Notes: a model not told the origin generated them from the letters alone. A stretch of DNA of 64,000 nucleotides from Rhodospirillaceae bacterium (GCA_029243545.1 JAQWRV010000013.1:124001-188000), one strand, 5' to 3'. Positions 36,144 to 45,154 are shown, counted from the first letter of the stretch. Made by a program: numbers and translations.

Positions 36144-36980
36144 TCACCCCTCCGCCAAATAATCATGCACCACTTTGATGCCGGGCATGATCCATGAGGT
36201 TTCCCAGCGGTAGCCGCCCAGCACTTCGGTCGGTTGCAACGAACCAAGCTCTTCATTGTCAGCCAAGGCGTTGAACTCCAGCGTCGCCGGTCCACGGCGA
36301 AAGTTTTGCCCTGCGGAATCCGTCAGCAGCATTTGAGTGATATCGTGCACCAAAGGTTTTCCGGTTGGCGGCACATTGAAATTGGGGATGTGGCGCTCAG
36401 ACAGCAACGGCATGGTGCTGGTGAAGAAGCTCATGTCGGCCGCTTCAATATTTTCTTCGGGCGTGCAGGAGATGTACATTAGTTGCTCGCCGTTGCGCGA
36501 CAACGTGCGTGAAACTTGTGAGCCTAGACCGCCGGTGCGGTTGGAGTCGATTCTGGCGAACATGGGGTGGGTCCCGTTGTCGCGAAATTCCACCTGCTTG
36601 GCGCAGGTGCCGATGACCCAACTCAAGACCACCAGCCAATCCCGGTCGGTCCATTGAAAGGCGCTGATGAGTCGGGGCTCGCCGTTAAACAAACCGGGGA
36701 TGGCGATTACGCAGACATTATAATGAGTGCGGTGCGGGTTCTTGATGGTAGCGTTAACCTCTTCATCAACCGGATGAACGTTGAGGTTCGGCGTCCACAG
36801 GAACGCATCGCCGCGCCGGTCTGGATTGGGGGTCATGGGCGGCGGCAGGTACGAGTCGAGAACATCAGGGTCGGCGCGAAAATGCACCAGCATCTGATCG
36901 GCGGCGAAGCGCCACGGCATGGGCGGCAACATGGACGCGCGGCCTTGAGGTGAAAACGGGCGGGTAAATCCTTGACGCAT
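36144..36980 (-). CDS. Acetoacetate decarboxylase-fold protein
   Basis: The 278-residue protein fits the acetoacetate decarboxylase (ADC) superfamily: MPWRFAADQMLVHFRADPD near the N-terminus, LPPPMTPNPD, a hydrophobic core strand RTHYNVCVIAIP and SWVIGTCAKQVEF, where the lysine may correspond to the Schiff-base residue. ADC-like proteins also include aldolases and dehydratases, so the reaction is open. It is flanked by a Nudix hydrolase and a luciferase-like monooxygenase in one minus-strand operon. Confidence 0.8.
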   Translation of the reverse strand: MRQGFTRPFSPQGRASMLPPMPWRFAADQMLVHFRADPDVLDSYLPPPMTPNPDRRGDAFLWTPNLNVHPVDEEVNATIKNPHRTHYNVCVIAIPGLFNGEPRLISAFQWTDRDWLVVLSWVIGTCAKQVEFRDNGTHPMFARIDSNRTGGLGSQVSRTLSRNGEQLMYISCTPEENIEAADMSFFTSTMPLLSERHIPNFNVPPTGKPLVHDITQMLLTDSAGQNFRRGPATLEFNALADNEELGSLQPTEVLGGYRWETSWIMPGIKVVHDYLAEG

Positions 36981-36989
36981 GGCGCCCTC

Positions 36990-37454
36990 CTACTTTTTAG
37001 CGAGTGCTATCATGAGCCGATGCTGGTCCGGCGGTAAACCCTTGGCGATGTGTTCACGCACATTTTGCGGGTCAACCCAGCAGGCTTCAAAAATCTCATG
37101 GCAGAGACGAAGGGCTTGGGCGGAGTCGGCCCGGCCATAGGCCACCGTTTCCAAATGGCGCGAAGCGACCAGCGTGGTTTCGCCAACGCGGTCGACCATC
37201 GCCGTTAGCCCGGTTTCTTCCCTCATTTCCCGCAGCGCGCCGTCCGCCGTCGACTCGCCGGTGTTGACGAACCCTGACGGGAACCCCCAGGCGGGGCCTT
37301 TGCGATAGACATGGTTTAAGACCAGGACGTGGCCGTTTGAGTCTTCGTAGATGCCGACGGCGCCATGATTGAACTTGGCGCTGGCGAGAAACAGTCCCAG
37401 CCGTAAAAACGGCGACGGCATGTACTTGTACACAGCTGACAGAATTCGCTTCAC
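36990..37454 (-). CDS. Nudix hydrolase
   Basis: This 154-residue protein has a complete Nudix box, GFVNTGESTADGALREMREE followed by TGL, that coordinates Mg2+ and hydrolyses nucleoside diphosphates linked to another group. An N-terminal hydrophobic stretch (PSPFLRLGLFLAS) precedes the domain. Substrate class cannot be read; ADP-sugars, NADH or oxidised nucleotides are typical. It lies 14 bases after the luciferase-like gene and nine before the ADC-fold gene. Confidence 0.92.
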   Translation of the reverse strand: MKRILSAVYKYMPSPFLRLGLFLASAKFNHGAVGIYEDSNGHVLVLNHVYRKGPAWGFPSGFVNTGESTADGALREMREETGLTAMVDRVGETTLVASRHLETVAYGRADSAQALRLCHEIFEACWVDPQNVREHIAKGLPPDQHRLMIALAKK

Positions 37455-37468
37455 GGAGAGGCCTGGCG

Positions 37469-38653
37469 TTATTCGGCGGCAGCCGGTTTGCCTGCCTCTT
37501 TGGCTTCCATTTCTTTGTTGTGCTTCTCGATTTGCTGATCCGTGGCCTTAAAGTGACTGGCCTTGAAATCCTTCTGGCTGGCTTTGACCCAGTTGTTGGA
37601 CTCTTCACGCTTAACGTTGTGGCCCTGAAAATGGGGAAACACGTAGCGGGCCATCATTTCATAGGATTTCAATTTGGCCGGGGTGTCCGCCCAACTGTGA
37701 TCGGTGGTCAGAAAACAACCGAAGCCGCCGGACGACGCCTCCCATAGGGATTCGATCTGGCGGATAACGTCGTCGGGCGTGCCGATGGCCGCCATGCCGG
37801 CGTCCATAAGGTGCGCGACCGGGTCGCCGCGCCGCTCGGGCGGAACCATGGGTAATACGGCCACATCTTCAAAATACTGGACCCAATCTTCGACGCCGAA
37901 CTGCACGTCCTTGATGGCCTGTTCTTTGGTTTCGGCAATGTGAACCAGGCCGATCATGCGCCATTGGCTGCGGTCCATGGTGTTGCCGTGCTCGGCGGCG
38001 ACGTCGCAGGCGAGGTCCCAATTGGTGCCGGCGACTTTCAAAGCCGGCGCTGCCGATGCGCTCATGGACAGGAGCCCCGTGCCGAGGCGGCCAGCTGCGC
38101 GTGGACCGGACGGTGACATCATCGAAGCAGTGACCACATCGATGGGCCCGTTGTTGTATGGCCGCAACTGCAGGCGCGCATCTTTAAGGGTGTACCAGTC
38201 GGTTTCATGGGTGACGGTTTCACCCCGGAACAGTTTGAGAATATCCGCCAGCGCTTCTTCCATCATGTCGCGCTGCTTGGCGGTTTCGATGCCCATCATT
38301 TTGGCATCGGACACCAGCGCACCTGGGCCACAGCCGAACATGGCACGGCCTTTGGTCATGTGATGCAACTGCATAAAGCGGTCGGCGAGAATCAGCGGAT
38401 GGTGATAAGGCAGCGAACTGACGCCGGTGCCGAGACGGATAGTCTTGGTACGGTAATGGGCCGCGAGAATCATGAACTCGGGCGTGGAGTAGAGTTCGGT
38501 GCCCGCCGAATGATGCTCGCCAAACCAGGCCTCGTGGAAACCCATTTTGTCCATGTGCTCAATGAGGTCGAGGTCACGCTCAAGGCAGAGCGTTGGATTC
38601 TCACGCACCGGGTGAATGGGGGGAATAAAGGTCCCGAATCGGAGTTTCTCCAT
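37469..38653 (-). CDS. Luciferase-like (LLM) flavin monooxygenase, limonene-monooxygenase-like
   Basis: The 394-residue protein has the bacterial luciferase TIM-barrel pattern: LRFGTFIPPIHPVRENPTL, FHEAWFGEHHSAG, RLGTGVSSLPYHHPLILADR, and GRAMFGCGPGALVSD. This combination and length are seen in limonene 1,2-monooxygenase and related FMN/FADH2-dependent enzymes. A lysine/glutamate-rich tail of about 50 residues follows. A separate flavin reductase is needed and not found nearby. It is first in an operon with Nudix and ADC-fold genes; the substrate is probably a cyclic hydrophobic compound. Confidence 0.9.
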   Translation of the reverse strand: MEKLRFGTFIPPIHPVRENPTLCLERDLDLIEHMDKMGFHEAWFGEHHSAGTELYSTPEFMILAAHYRTKTIRLGTGVSSLPYHHPLILADRFMQLHHMTKGRAMFGCGPGALVSDAKMMGIETAKQRDMMEEALADILKLFRGETVTHETDWYTLKDARLQLRPYNNGPIDVVTASMMSPSGPRAAGRLGTGLLSMSASAAPALKVAGTNWDLACDVAAEHGNTMDRSQWRMIGLVHIAETKEQAIKDVQFGVEDWVQYFEDVAVLPMVPPERRGDPVAHLMDAGMAAIGTPDDVIRQIESLWEASSGGFGCFLTTDHSWADTPAKLKSYEMMARYVFPHFQGHNVKREESNNWVKASQKDFKASHFKATDQQIEKHNKEMEAKEAGKPAAAE

Positions 38654-38869
38654 GGCGGCCCTCGAACTTGGTTATTTGTGTTAGCGCCAGTGTGCAACAG
38701 AGCTTTGGCCGAGTCCAAGGGGTTCAGGGGGATTTGGGAGCTCTATCGCGGTACGAACCCGGCAAAAGTTTTCTTCGTAGCGACCCGCTTCAACCTTGAA
38801 TGGCGCGACCGCTCACCCTAGGCTTTCTGCCAAGCGTACAAAGCGCCAAACTTATCAGGAGAGATGCTC

Positions 38870-39157
38870 ATGCACCGCCATACCGTTCTGTTCAATCTCA
38901 ACGACGATGCCGACGAAGAAGCGGTGATCGACGCTATGAAGACGCTGGCCGTACTGCCGACCGTGGAAACCATGATGGTGGAAGAAAACATCGTTCCACC
39001 GGGCGACCACAGCCCGTATAAATGGTGTTTGATCGGAGACTTTGCCGACCAGGACGCGCGTGATGCCTATGAGAAGCATGACAATCATGTGGACATCATC
39101 CGCAACACATTTCTGCCGGCCGTTAAAGACTTCATCATGTCGGACGTGAATTATTAG
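38870..39157 (+). CDS. Stress-responsive A/B barrel (Dabb) domain protein
   Basis: This 95-residue ferredoxin-like fold protein has the Dabb pattern: an N-terminal strand HRHTVLFNLNDDADEEAVID, central PTVETMMVEENI, and the end DAYEKHDNHVDIIRN. Dabb domains dimerise into barrels that cyclise or bind hydrophobic ligands (for example olivetolic acid cyclase). The ATG at 38870 is preferred because AGGAG lies eight bases upstream; the ATG at 38864 is too close. It stands alone on the plus strand. Confidence 0.85.
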   Translation: MHRHTVLFNLNDDADEEAVIDAMKTLAVLPTVETMMVEENIVPPGDHSPYKWCLIGDFADQDARDAYEKHDNHVDIIRNTFLPAVKDFIMSDVNY

Positions 39158-39175
39158 GAAGACGTAGGCCGTCTC

Positions 39176-39857
39176 CTAAAATTTAAGTCTTGCTGACCAT
39201 CGGGATTTATTGACGATCCAAGCGCCGAACAGGTTGCGGGCGCGAAACCGCAGGGGTTCGTCAAAACCCGCATCGACCAGCATCTGTGCCCGCACTTCTT
39301 CTGATACGAAGTGCAGGGTGCCTTGCACGTTAGCGTATATGACATCGACTCGGTCTGGCATAACCGACTGAATATGCTCGCGCCATGAGCCCATATGTAT
39401 GACGTGCTCATTGGACTCCGGATCACCGATAGAATGCGCCATGACCAGCGGTCCGCCGGGCTTTAAGCGCCGGCCGATGTCTTTAAAAAACGCCGCTTTC
39501 ACGTCAGCAGGCACGAACTGCATCATCAGAACTGCGGTTGCGCCGCGAAACGGGCCTTGATCGTCAAGGGTATCCAACGTGCCCGTTTGAAAAGTGACCG
39601 CATCGGCAAGGCCAGCCGCATGGACGCGTTCCCTTGCCTTTTCAACCATAGGCGCGGATGGTTCTACCGCCGTGAAACTCCACGCAGGGTTAAAATCCGC
39701 CAGCGCCAAAATCCGTTCAGGTGCCAGCACCAACCACCAGCACACGGGCGTCATCGTTCAAGACAAGGCCCAACTGGGCGACGACAAGGCCGTCATACTT
39801 CAAAGACGTGTTGGCATCGAAATGAACGGCGGGATCAATAACGCGCGGCACAGTCAT
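39176..39857 (-). pseudogene. Frameshifted class I methyltransferase
   Basis: From an ATG at 39857 the frame reads PAVHFDANTSLKYDGLVVAQ and then RVLVVGAGT, ending at a TGA inside motif I. The 192-residue frame that starts nearby continues exactly from that point (ERILALADFNPAWSFTAVEPS, in part) through to LKPGGPLVMAHSIGD. Restoring two bases (or removing one) at about 39725-39735 would give VLVVGAGTGERILALA, a perfect motif I. So the gene is either recently broken or mis-assembled. It would otherwise be a 226-residue small-molecule methyltransferase downstream of the FAD monooxygenase. Confidence 0.75.
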
Positions 39858-39900
39858 AGGATAGTGTCATGGAATATTGTCATGCGATGGAGCACGTATC

Positions 39901-41124
39901 TTAGGGAGCCTCGAGCTGGTCCGCATAACCGGCCATGGTCATGCGATAGCGGTAGTGGGCATCAGGATCAGCGGCGATGGCTCGCATTTCCGGAATTTCC
40001 GTGTCCATGCGTTCTGGCCCGGCGCAATCCATGATCAGGCCGCGTTCGTGATTAAAGTCCAATTGCTGATCCGCCAGGGGCTTAACCGCCGCTTCGTATT
40101 CAGCAAGCCGCGTGCTGACCAGTTCCGCATTGGCCATTTCCGACGGCTCGGGCAGAAAGGTGAACAGCCTGGCCGCCGAGCGCAGGCCAAAGTTCATGCC
40201 CTGCCCCCGAGCCGGGTGAACCGTGTGGCAGGCATCGCCGATGAGAACCGTCGTGCCGCGCACCCAATGATCGGCTTCGCGGCGGATGACGGGATAGAAC
40301 CCGGCCACTTCTGTTTCCATGGAGGCCAGCTCAGGCGCCCGCTCAGCCAGCAGGCGTTGACGCTCGGCCTGATCAGCGGCTTTCCAATGGCCGATGTCGG
40401 CTTTGTCGATCGCCAATCCGATCTTCCACTGACCCTGGATACGCGGGATGCGGCTGACGCCGCCGTTGCGCGACATATAAGACGTGATTTCGTTACGCGG
40501 ATCTTGCAGCTCGCCGCGCGGACCGAACAGCACCGCAAACGGACGCTCATAATCGTAAGCCTTGGCTATTTTGAAATTGCACGCGGTCCGTACCCGTGAG
40601 GTGCGGCCGTCGCAGCCAATGGCCATGCGCGGCTTGATAGTGAAGTCCTGGCCGTCCGCCGTGGCCACATGCAAAGCCGTGACACCACCATGGGCTTCAT
40701 CGCCTGTTTCATAATTCTTCGCGTTGGCCGGACGCAACAATGTGTAATCGTAGTTGGGATCATTCAGCGACACGTCGAGCGGTGCGGTAGCAATAAGATT
40801 GTGATTGAGCACAATGTAATAGGGGTGTGGCACCGGTAGATCATCCATACGCGAGGTGAAGATCACTTCACCGTCGGCCACCCATTTTGCGCCAAGCCGC
40901 TTTTCCGCCCCCGCCGCAAAAAATACATCGAGTAGGTTCCATGACGCCAAGGTTTCAACCACGCGGGGGCCGAGGTGATCGCCACGTGCTGTATCCAGCG
41001 GCTGGTTCGACGCTTCCACTTGAACCACGGAATAACCACGATTGCGCAGGCCTGCGCCGATGGCGGCCCCGGCGATACCCGCGCCTGCAATAAGAATATC
41101 CGGTGTTAAGACTTTGGTCGTCAT
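39901..41124 (-). CDS. Class A FAD-dependent monooxygenase (PHBH fold)
   Basis: The 407-residue flavoprotein has the FAD-binding GXGXXG (IAGAGIAGAAIGAGLRNRG), the DG motif (GCDGRTSRVRTA) and the GD motif (VLIGDACHTVHPARGQGMN). Together these define aromatic-ring hydroxylases such as p-hydroxybenzoate and related polyketide hydroxylases that use NAD(P)H directly. ATG 41124 is chosen because the dinucleotide fold begins about ten residues later; the longer frame to 41211 overlaps the GNAT gene. It precedes the broken methyltransferase. Confidence 0.92.
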   Translation of the reverse strand: MTTKVLTPDILIAGAGIAGAAIGAGLRNRGYSVVQVEASNQPLDTARGDHLGPRVVETLASWNLLDVFFAAGAEKRLGAKWVADGEVIFTSRMDDLPVPHPYYIVLNHNLIATAPLDVSLNDPNYDYTLLRPANAKNYETGDEAHGGVTALHVATADGQDFTIKPRMAIGCDGRTSRVRTACNFKIAKAYDYERPFAVLFGPRGELQDPRNEITSYMSRNGGVSRIPRIQGQWKIGLAIDKADIGHWKAADQAERQRLLAERAPELASMETEVAGFYPVIRREADHWVRGTTVLIGDACHTVHPARGQGMNFGLRSAARLFTFLPEPSEMANAELVSTRLAEYEAAVKPLADQQLDFNHERGLIMDCAGPERMDTEIPEMRAIAADPDAHYRYRMTMAGYADQLEAP

Positions 41125-41138
41125 GTCCGCCTCAGACT

Positions 41139-41648
41139 CTACAAGCGTTTGACATACACGCATCGGCGAAAATGGAAAACCCTGTGCTGGGTGAACCTGG
41201 CCAGAGTCCACCCGTTACGTTCATAAAAAGCCCGGCCCCGGGCGTTAAACAGGGCAGTGAACAGATAGGTGAAGCGATGGCCGTCTGCACGGATGCGGTT
41301 TTCCCCGGCCCGCGCCAGCTTCGCGCCGATTCCCAAAGAGCGGACATCGGGGTCGACCCAGAGATCAGAGAACAACGCACCGCGGGTTCTGACCACGCCG
41401 ACTGCGCGGCCTTCCACTTCAGCAACCACAGCACCGCGCCAAGATGCGGCTGTGCCGAAAGAGCTTTTTGGATTGCGCGCATGCTGGAGCCGGGCGATGC
41501 GGGAGTGCGGACCAATCATACCCATCGTTGCTCCGGTTTTGACCTGGTTCATGGCATGGAGATCAGACAACCGCGCCGGGCGGATATGAATTTTCGGATG
41601 GGCAGCCACGACCGCGGCACAATAGACAATACCCGTACAAAGCACCAA
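41139..41648 (-). CDS. GNAT family N-acetyltransferase
   Basis: This 169-residue protein has the GNAT core: IHIRPARLSDLHAMNQV at the start, motif A with the acetyl-CoA loop DPDVRSLGIGAKLARAGE, and the late NARGRAFYERNGW. The acceptor is unknown. The N-terminal 19 residues precede the domain, so a later start is possible. It is upstream of the FAD monooxygenase on the same strand with a 14-base gap. Confidence 0.85.
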   Translation of the reverse strand: MVLCTGIVYCAAVVAAHPKIHIRPARLSDLHAMNQVKTGATMGMIGPHSRIARLQHARNPKSSFGTAASWRGAVVAEVEGRAVGVVRTRGALFSDLWVDPDVRSLGIGAKLARAGENRIRADGHRFTYLFTALFNARGRAFYERNGWTLARFTQHRVFHFRRCVYVKRL

Positions 41649-41683
41649 GGGTTATGAACCCGTGTTAAAGAAAGTCCCCGACT

Positions 41684-42116
41684 ATGGATTATAGCGCAGC
41701 GCAGGCCTTTTTCGTCGCCGGCACCATGCAGTTCATTCTCTTCGACTTTGCCCACCTAGTTTACACCCGGATTGCGTGTAGCCTGCCATTCCGTTTAACG
41801 CCGCGCAATCCCGAAGTGCGCACGACGGTGATGCAAACGGAACTGAAAGTTTATAAAGGCACAGACCTGTGGCGCGTCTGGCTCGGATTCAACTGCAGCC
41901 ACAGCCTCGGGGTCATAATTTTCAATGTGTTTTGTTTTGGAACTGGCCATGCACGACTTCGCGGTGATCGCCAACAACTCCATTCTGTTGTGGCTGCCGA
42001 TGATATTCTCGGGCGCATTAGTGATGATGGCCTGGCGCTACTGGTTCATCTACCCGCTGATCGGCACCGCCATGGGGCTTGTGAGTTTTGTGGTGGGGGT
42101 TTCACTCACCGTTTAA
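41684..42116 (+). pseudogene. Frameshifted four-helix membrane protein (LIC_13387-like)
   Basis: The first frame encodes MDYSAAQAFFVAGTMQFI through CSHSLGVIIFNVFCF; the second, starting at 41925, continues with LELAMHDFAVIANNSILLWL and ends WYFxxPLIGTAMG-like at 42116. The two halves overlap at a T-rich stretch (about 41928-41940) and together make a roughly 143-residue, four-helix membrane protein of the LIC_13387 type. A one-base change would join them. It may be a genuine frameshift or a homopolymer assembly error. Confidence 0.7.
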
Positions 42117-42133
42117 ACGTCACGCCCTCATCT

Positions 42134-42877
42134 TCACACCCCCACCCACTCTTTCGGCGTATTGCGGGCGAGGCCGTCGAATTGGTCCAGCATGCGGTTG
42201 AACCAGTCATTAAGCGGGTCGTCATCGGCCAGCAGTTGCACCGGTGACATTATCCGCACCCACAGCAGCGCCGCGGTGACGATGTAATCGGGATAGAGCG
42301 GCGCAGCGCCGGAGAGATACCTCTGGTCGGCCAGCACCGTGCGCAGGGGGTTCAAGTTGTCGCGGAATTGCACCATCGTTTCGTCACGGTTTTCGACCAA
42401 CTCTTCTAGGGTTTTGCCGAAGCGCTTTTCGCGGGTTTCCCGGAAGTACGGTTGATCGGCTTCGTCGAGCCGGTCGTAGATATTTTTGATGATTATGTGT
42501 AGCAACGGAAAGCTGATGTTGCGCATGCCCCAGTGCTGCAGAAACAAGCTGAAGCCTCTCGCGCCCCCTGGCGCGTCTCCTGGCACATCGCCAGAAGCGC
42601 CGTCACCGAACACCGACGGCCGGTCGGGATAGGTTTCTTCCAAATAATTGGCGATAGCCCAGCTGTCGCACACCTGAGTCGCGCCGTCTTCGATCACCGG
42701 GATGGTTTTGTGCCCGCCGCCGCACACGGCAGAGATTTCAGTGAACTTAGTCGGCACCGTTGCATAGGCCAGCCCCTTGTGGGCCAAAGCAAACTGGCTG
42801 CGCCAGCAATTGGAGGAGAAGCGCCGCCCATCGGCGCCGACAAGGTCATATAATTTAATGGGAGATTTGATGGTCAT
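42134..42877 (-). CDS. Glutathione S-transferase family protein (beta-etherase-like)
   Basis: The 247-residue protein has a thioredoxin-fold N-terminal domain (IKLYDLVGADGRRFSSNCWR, TIPVIEDGATQVCDSWAIAN) and an all-helical C-terminal domain. The N-terminus resembles LigE/LigF-type GSTs that cleave aryl ethers with glutathione, with Ser/Asn-Cys at the expected catalytic spot. ATG 42877 is chosen since the fold begins there; the frame remains open to 43039 without similarity. It diverges from the PAS-domain gene. Confidence 0.87.
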   Translation of the reverse strand: MTIKSPIKLYDLVGADGRRFSSNCWRSQFALAHKGLAYATVPTKFTEISAVCGGGHKTIPVIEDGATQVCDSWAIANYLEETYPDRPSVFGDGASGDVPGDAPGGARGFSLFLQHWGMRNISFPLLHIIIKNIYDRLDEADQPYFRETREKRFGKTLEELVENRDETMVQFRDNLNPLRTVLADQRYLSGAAPLYPDYIVTAALLWVRIMSPVQLLADDDPLNDWFNRMLDQFDGLARNTPKEWVGV

Positions 42878-43001
42878 AGGAATACATTTCCTTAATTTAC
42901 CCACAGTAGAACATGATCGAGCTTCAAACTTGAAGTGGAGAATAGACTGAACTAGCGCAAGCTTGGTATAGTCCGCTCCACGTTCGACGCGGGGGCATGA
43001 C

Positions 43002-43526
43002 GTGACCGACGACCTAAACCAAACCGTCGATACTTTCATCGCCCATTGGCAAAACTTGCCGCGCGACGAGGGTGCACTGATTCCGCACGTGAGATCGTTT
43101 CTCGATCATGTGGAACCCTCATTACAGCCCCATGTCGCCCTGGTTGATATCAACGCGCGGGACGATTGGACCCTGCGCTTGTACGGGACCGGACGGGTGA
43201 ATTCCTTCGGACGAGGCCTCTCCGGAATTAATCCGATTGAGGTCTATGCGCCGAACATCCGCCCACTCTTGCAAGACAGCATCATGACGTTGCTTGCGCA
43301 CCCGTGCGGCTGGAAGTCGACGCGCTTGATAACCACCGTGAAGGGCATGACCTACCAGGGCTCGGGTTTAACGCTGCCCTTGGCTGTGGACGACGACAAG
43401 CCAGGCTGCATCGTCAATTTCATGGTGTTCGGCAAAGCCTTCGCCCACAACGATAGACAGGGCATTGTTGAAGCCATCTCCTCTTGGGAATGGATAGACA
43501 TCGGCGCAGGCACCCCAAAAACTTGA
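43002..43526 (+). CDS. PAS_5-type domain protein
   Basis: The 174-residue protein matches the alphaproteobacterial single-domain PAS_5 family (DUF1488-independent; about 170 residues): WTLRLYGTGRVNSFGRGLSG and MTLLAHPCGWKSTRL are characteristic in position. It has no kinase or output domain, so it may act as a stand-alone sensor or binding module. The GTG at 43002 is the best start. It diverges from the GST gene across about 120 bases. Confidence 0.7.
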   Translation: MTDDLNQTVDTFIAHWQNLPRDEGALIPHVRSFLDHVEPSLQPHVALVDINARDDWTLRLYGTGRVNSFGRGLSGINPIEVYAPNIRPLLQDSIMTLLAHPCGWKSTRLITTVKGMTYQGSGLTLPLAVDDDKPGCIVNFMVFGKAFAHNDRQGIVEAISSWEWIDIGAGTPKT

Positions 43527-43563
43527 TGCTGGTTTCGGCTTATTTTCTTACGACCAAGACATC

Positions 43564-43592
43564 TTGTTTCGCTTTACCCTCCCCTTTATATT
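43564..43592 (+). promoter_or_regulatory. Probable sigma-70 promoter for the two isomerase genes
   Basis: TTGTTT (43564-43569) and TATATT (43587-43592) are separated by 17 bases, close to the consensus spacing. It would give a leader of about 90 bases before the FKBP gene at 43687. No terminator or operator is seen in the leader. This is a sequence match only. Confidence 0.4.
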
Positions 43593-43686
43593 GCCGCGCA
43601 ATCCAGGGCATTGAACGTTCAGCGTTCGAATCTCACTAGAGAGCTCTTCCGTTCATCCAGCCCCTTAGGGCAAAGAAAGGCCCATT

Positions 43687-44115
43687 ATGAGCGTAGCGAA
43701 ATCCGGCGACACTGTGAGTTTTCATTACACCGGCACGTTGTCGGATGGCTCGACATTTGATTCGTCTGAAGGGTCCAACCCTCTTGAAGTTAAGCTGGGC
43801 GACGGCAACCTGATCGCAGGATTTGAAAGTGCGCTGATGGGTATGGCAGCCGGCGACTCCAGAACATTCACGGTCGCAGCAGACGAAGCCTACGGGGAAA
43901 GACTTGCAGAACTGATACAGGTGTTGGATGCGGGCATGTTTCCGAAAGAGTCCACCGTGGAAGTGGGCCAGCGGTATGAAATGGTTAATCACAAAGGGGA
44001 ACCCATGCCCGTGACCGTGGTCGCCATTGAAGAAGAAGATGTAACTGTGGATGCCAACCATCCACTGGCAGGACAAGACCTCACCTTCGCGCTTGAACTC
44101 ATCACCATTCAATAG
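43687..44115 (+). CDS. FKBP-type peptidyl-prolyl isomerase, SlyD-like
   Basis: The 142-residue protein has the SlyD layout: VSFHYTGTLSDGSTFDSSEG, the GFESALMGMAAGDSRTFTV FKBP core with the inserted IF chaperone domain, and DANHPLAGQDLTFALEL at the end. It catalyses proline isomerisation and acts as a folding chaperone in the cytoplasm. It lacks the histidine-rich nickel-binding tail of enterobacterial SlyD. It is followed within 20 bases by a periplasmic parvulin, forming a two-gene folding unit. Confidence 0.93.
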   Translation: MSVAKSGDTVSFHYTGTLSDGSTFDSSEGSNPLEVKLGDGNLIAGFESALMGMAAGDSRTFTVAADEAYGERLAELIQVLDAGMFPKESTVEVGQRYEMVNHKGEPMPVTVVAIEEEDVTVDANHPLAGQDLTFALELITIQ

Positions 44116-44135
44116 AGTTGAAATTCAAAATAAAA

Positions 44136-44936
44136 ATGCACCTTGTCTCATTCGTTACACTTTCCAGCCTTCTCCTAGCCGGCGCGGTAACCGCGCAGAC
44201 TGCCGATACGGTGGTGGCCACAGTGAACGGTGAAAACATTACCTTCGGGGAAATCGCGGAATTCCAAAAAACCATTCCGTCTGCAGCCGAACTCGACACA
44301 AAAGATATTCTGCCGCAGATTCTGAATTTCTATATTGACCAAAAGCTGGTCGTTACGGCGGCTGAGGGACGCGGGCTGGAGAATGATCCACAGGTGCGCG
44401 CGCAGCTGGAGCGGCTTAAAAATGAAATGGTCCAGCAGGCCTATTTGCGTGACGAGATTCGCGACCGGGTAACGCCCGACCTCATTGAGGCCGCATACAA
44501 CAAGCAGATGGAGACCACGGTTCAGGAACCGGAAGTCAAAGCCCGGCATATTTTGGTGGAAACACAGGACGAAGCTGAAGCGCTGTTGCGTGACATCTCT
44601 GACGGTGCTGATTTCGCCGCGCTGGCGGAGGAAAAATCCATAGGTCCGTCGGGCCCGCAAGGCGGTGACCTGGGCTGGTTTACGGCCGGTGTGATGGTAC
44701 CCGAATTTTCAGAAGCCGCGTTTGCTCTTCAACCCGGCGGAGTGACCCCCGCGCCCGTGAAAACAGATTTTGGCTGGCATGTGATTAAAGTGGAAGACAG
44801 CCGCCTCAAGCCTCTGCCGACCATAGAAGAAATGCTGCCGCAAATCCGCGACGAACTTACGGAAAAAGCTGTCGATTCCGTGATGACGGAATTGCGGGGC
44901 CGGTCAGCTATCTCGATCATTCCGCTGACTGAGTAA
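44136..44936 (+). CDS. Periplasmic parvulin-type peptidyl-prolyl isomerase
   Basis: The product has a signal peptide ending near VTAQT, an N-terminal SurA-like helical segment (VVATVNGENITFGEI, QKLVVTAAEGRG) and a parvulin PpiC domain: VKARHILVETQDEAEA, SIGPSGPQGGDLGWFTAG, FGWHVIKVED. It probably assists folding of outer-membrane or secreted proteins. ATG 44136 is preferred over an upstream TTG at 44118; neither has a strong ribosome binding site. A conserved tail after the PpiC domain is short. Confidence 0.92.
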   Translation: MHLVSFVTLSSLLLAGAVTAQTADTVVATVNGENITFGEIAEFQKTIPSAAELDTKDILPQILNFYIDQKLVVTAAEGRGLENDPQVRAQLERLKNEMVQQAYLRDEIRDRVTPDLIEAAYNKQMETTVQEPEVKARHILVETQDEAEALLRDISDGADFAALAEEKSIGPSGPQGGDLGWFTAGVMVPEFSEAAFALQPGGVTPAPVKTDFGWHVIKVEDSRLKPLPTIEEMLPQIRDELTEKAVDSVMTELRGRSAISIIPLTE

Positions 44937-45072
44937 TAATTTCAGCAACGATGCCAGTGTGCCCCAGACTATAGAAATCACCAGAGGCACACCTTCAATA
45001 CTATTTATTACCGGCTCTAGAACGAAAGGTTTGTCCGGACAGCAGTGCTGAAAACGTTCACTAAACATGCTG

Positions 45073-45115
45073 CTAAAATAAAGACCCCGCCTCCGACGGT
45101 GCGGATGCGGGGTCT
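45073..45115 (-). terminator. Rho-independent terminator of the methyltransferase/small protein pair 3
   Basis: AGACCCCGC and GCGGGGTCT form a 9-base stem (45082-45090 with 45107-45115) around a 16-base loop. Read on the minus strand, the hairpin is followed by TTTATTTTA, a U-rich tract. It lies about 40 bases after the stop codon of the small protein at 45155, so it ends that operon. Confidence 0.8.
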
Positions 45116-45154
45116 AGAGTCTCTTAGAAAAAGACGTTGTTTTAGTCCGATACG

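Noticed and set aside
43600-43640. GTTCGAATC resembling a tRNA T-loop
   Set aside because: The flanking bases do not form a T-arm, and no acceptor, D- or anticodon arm can be folded around it.
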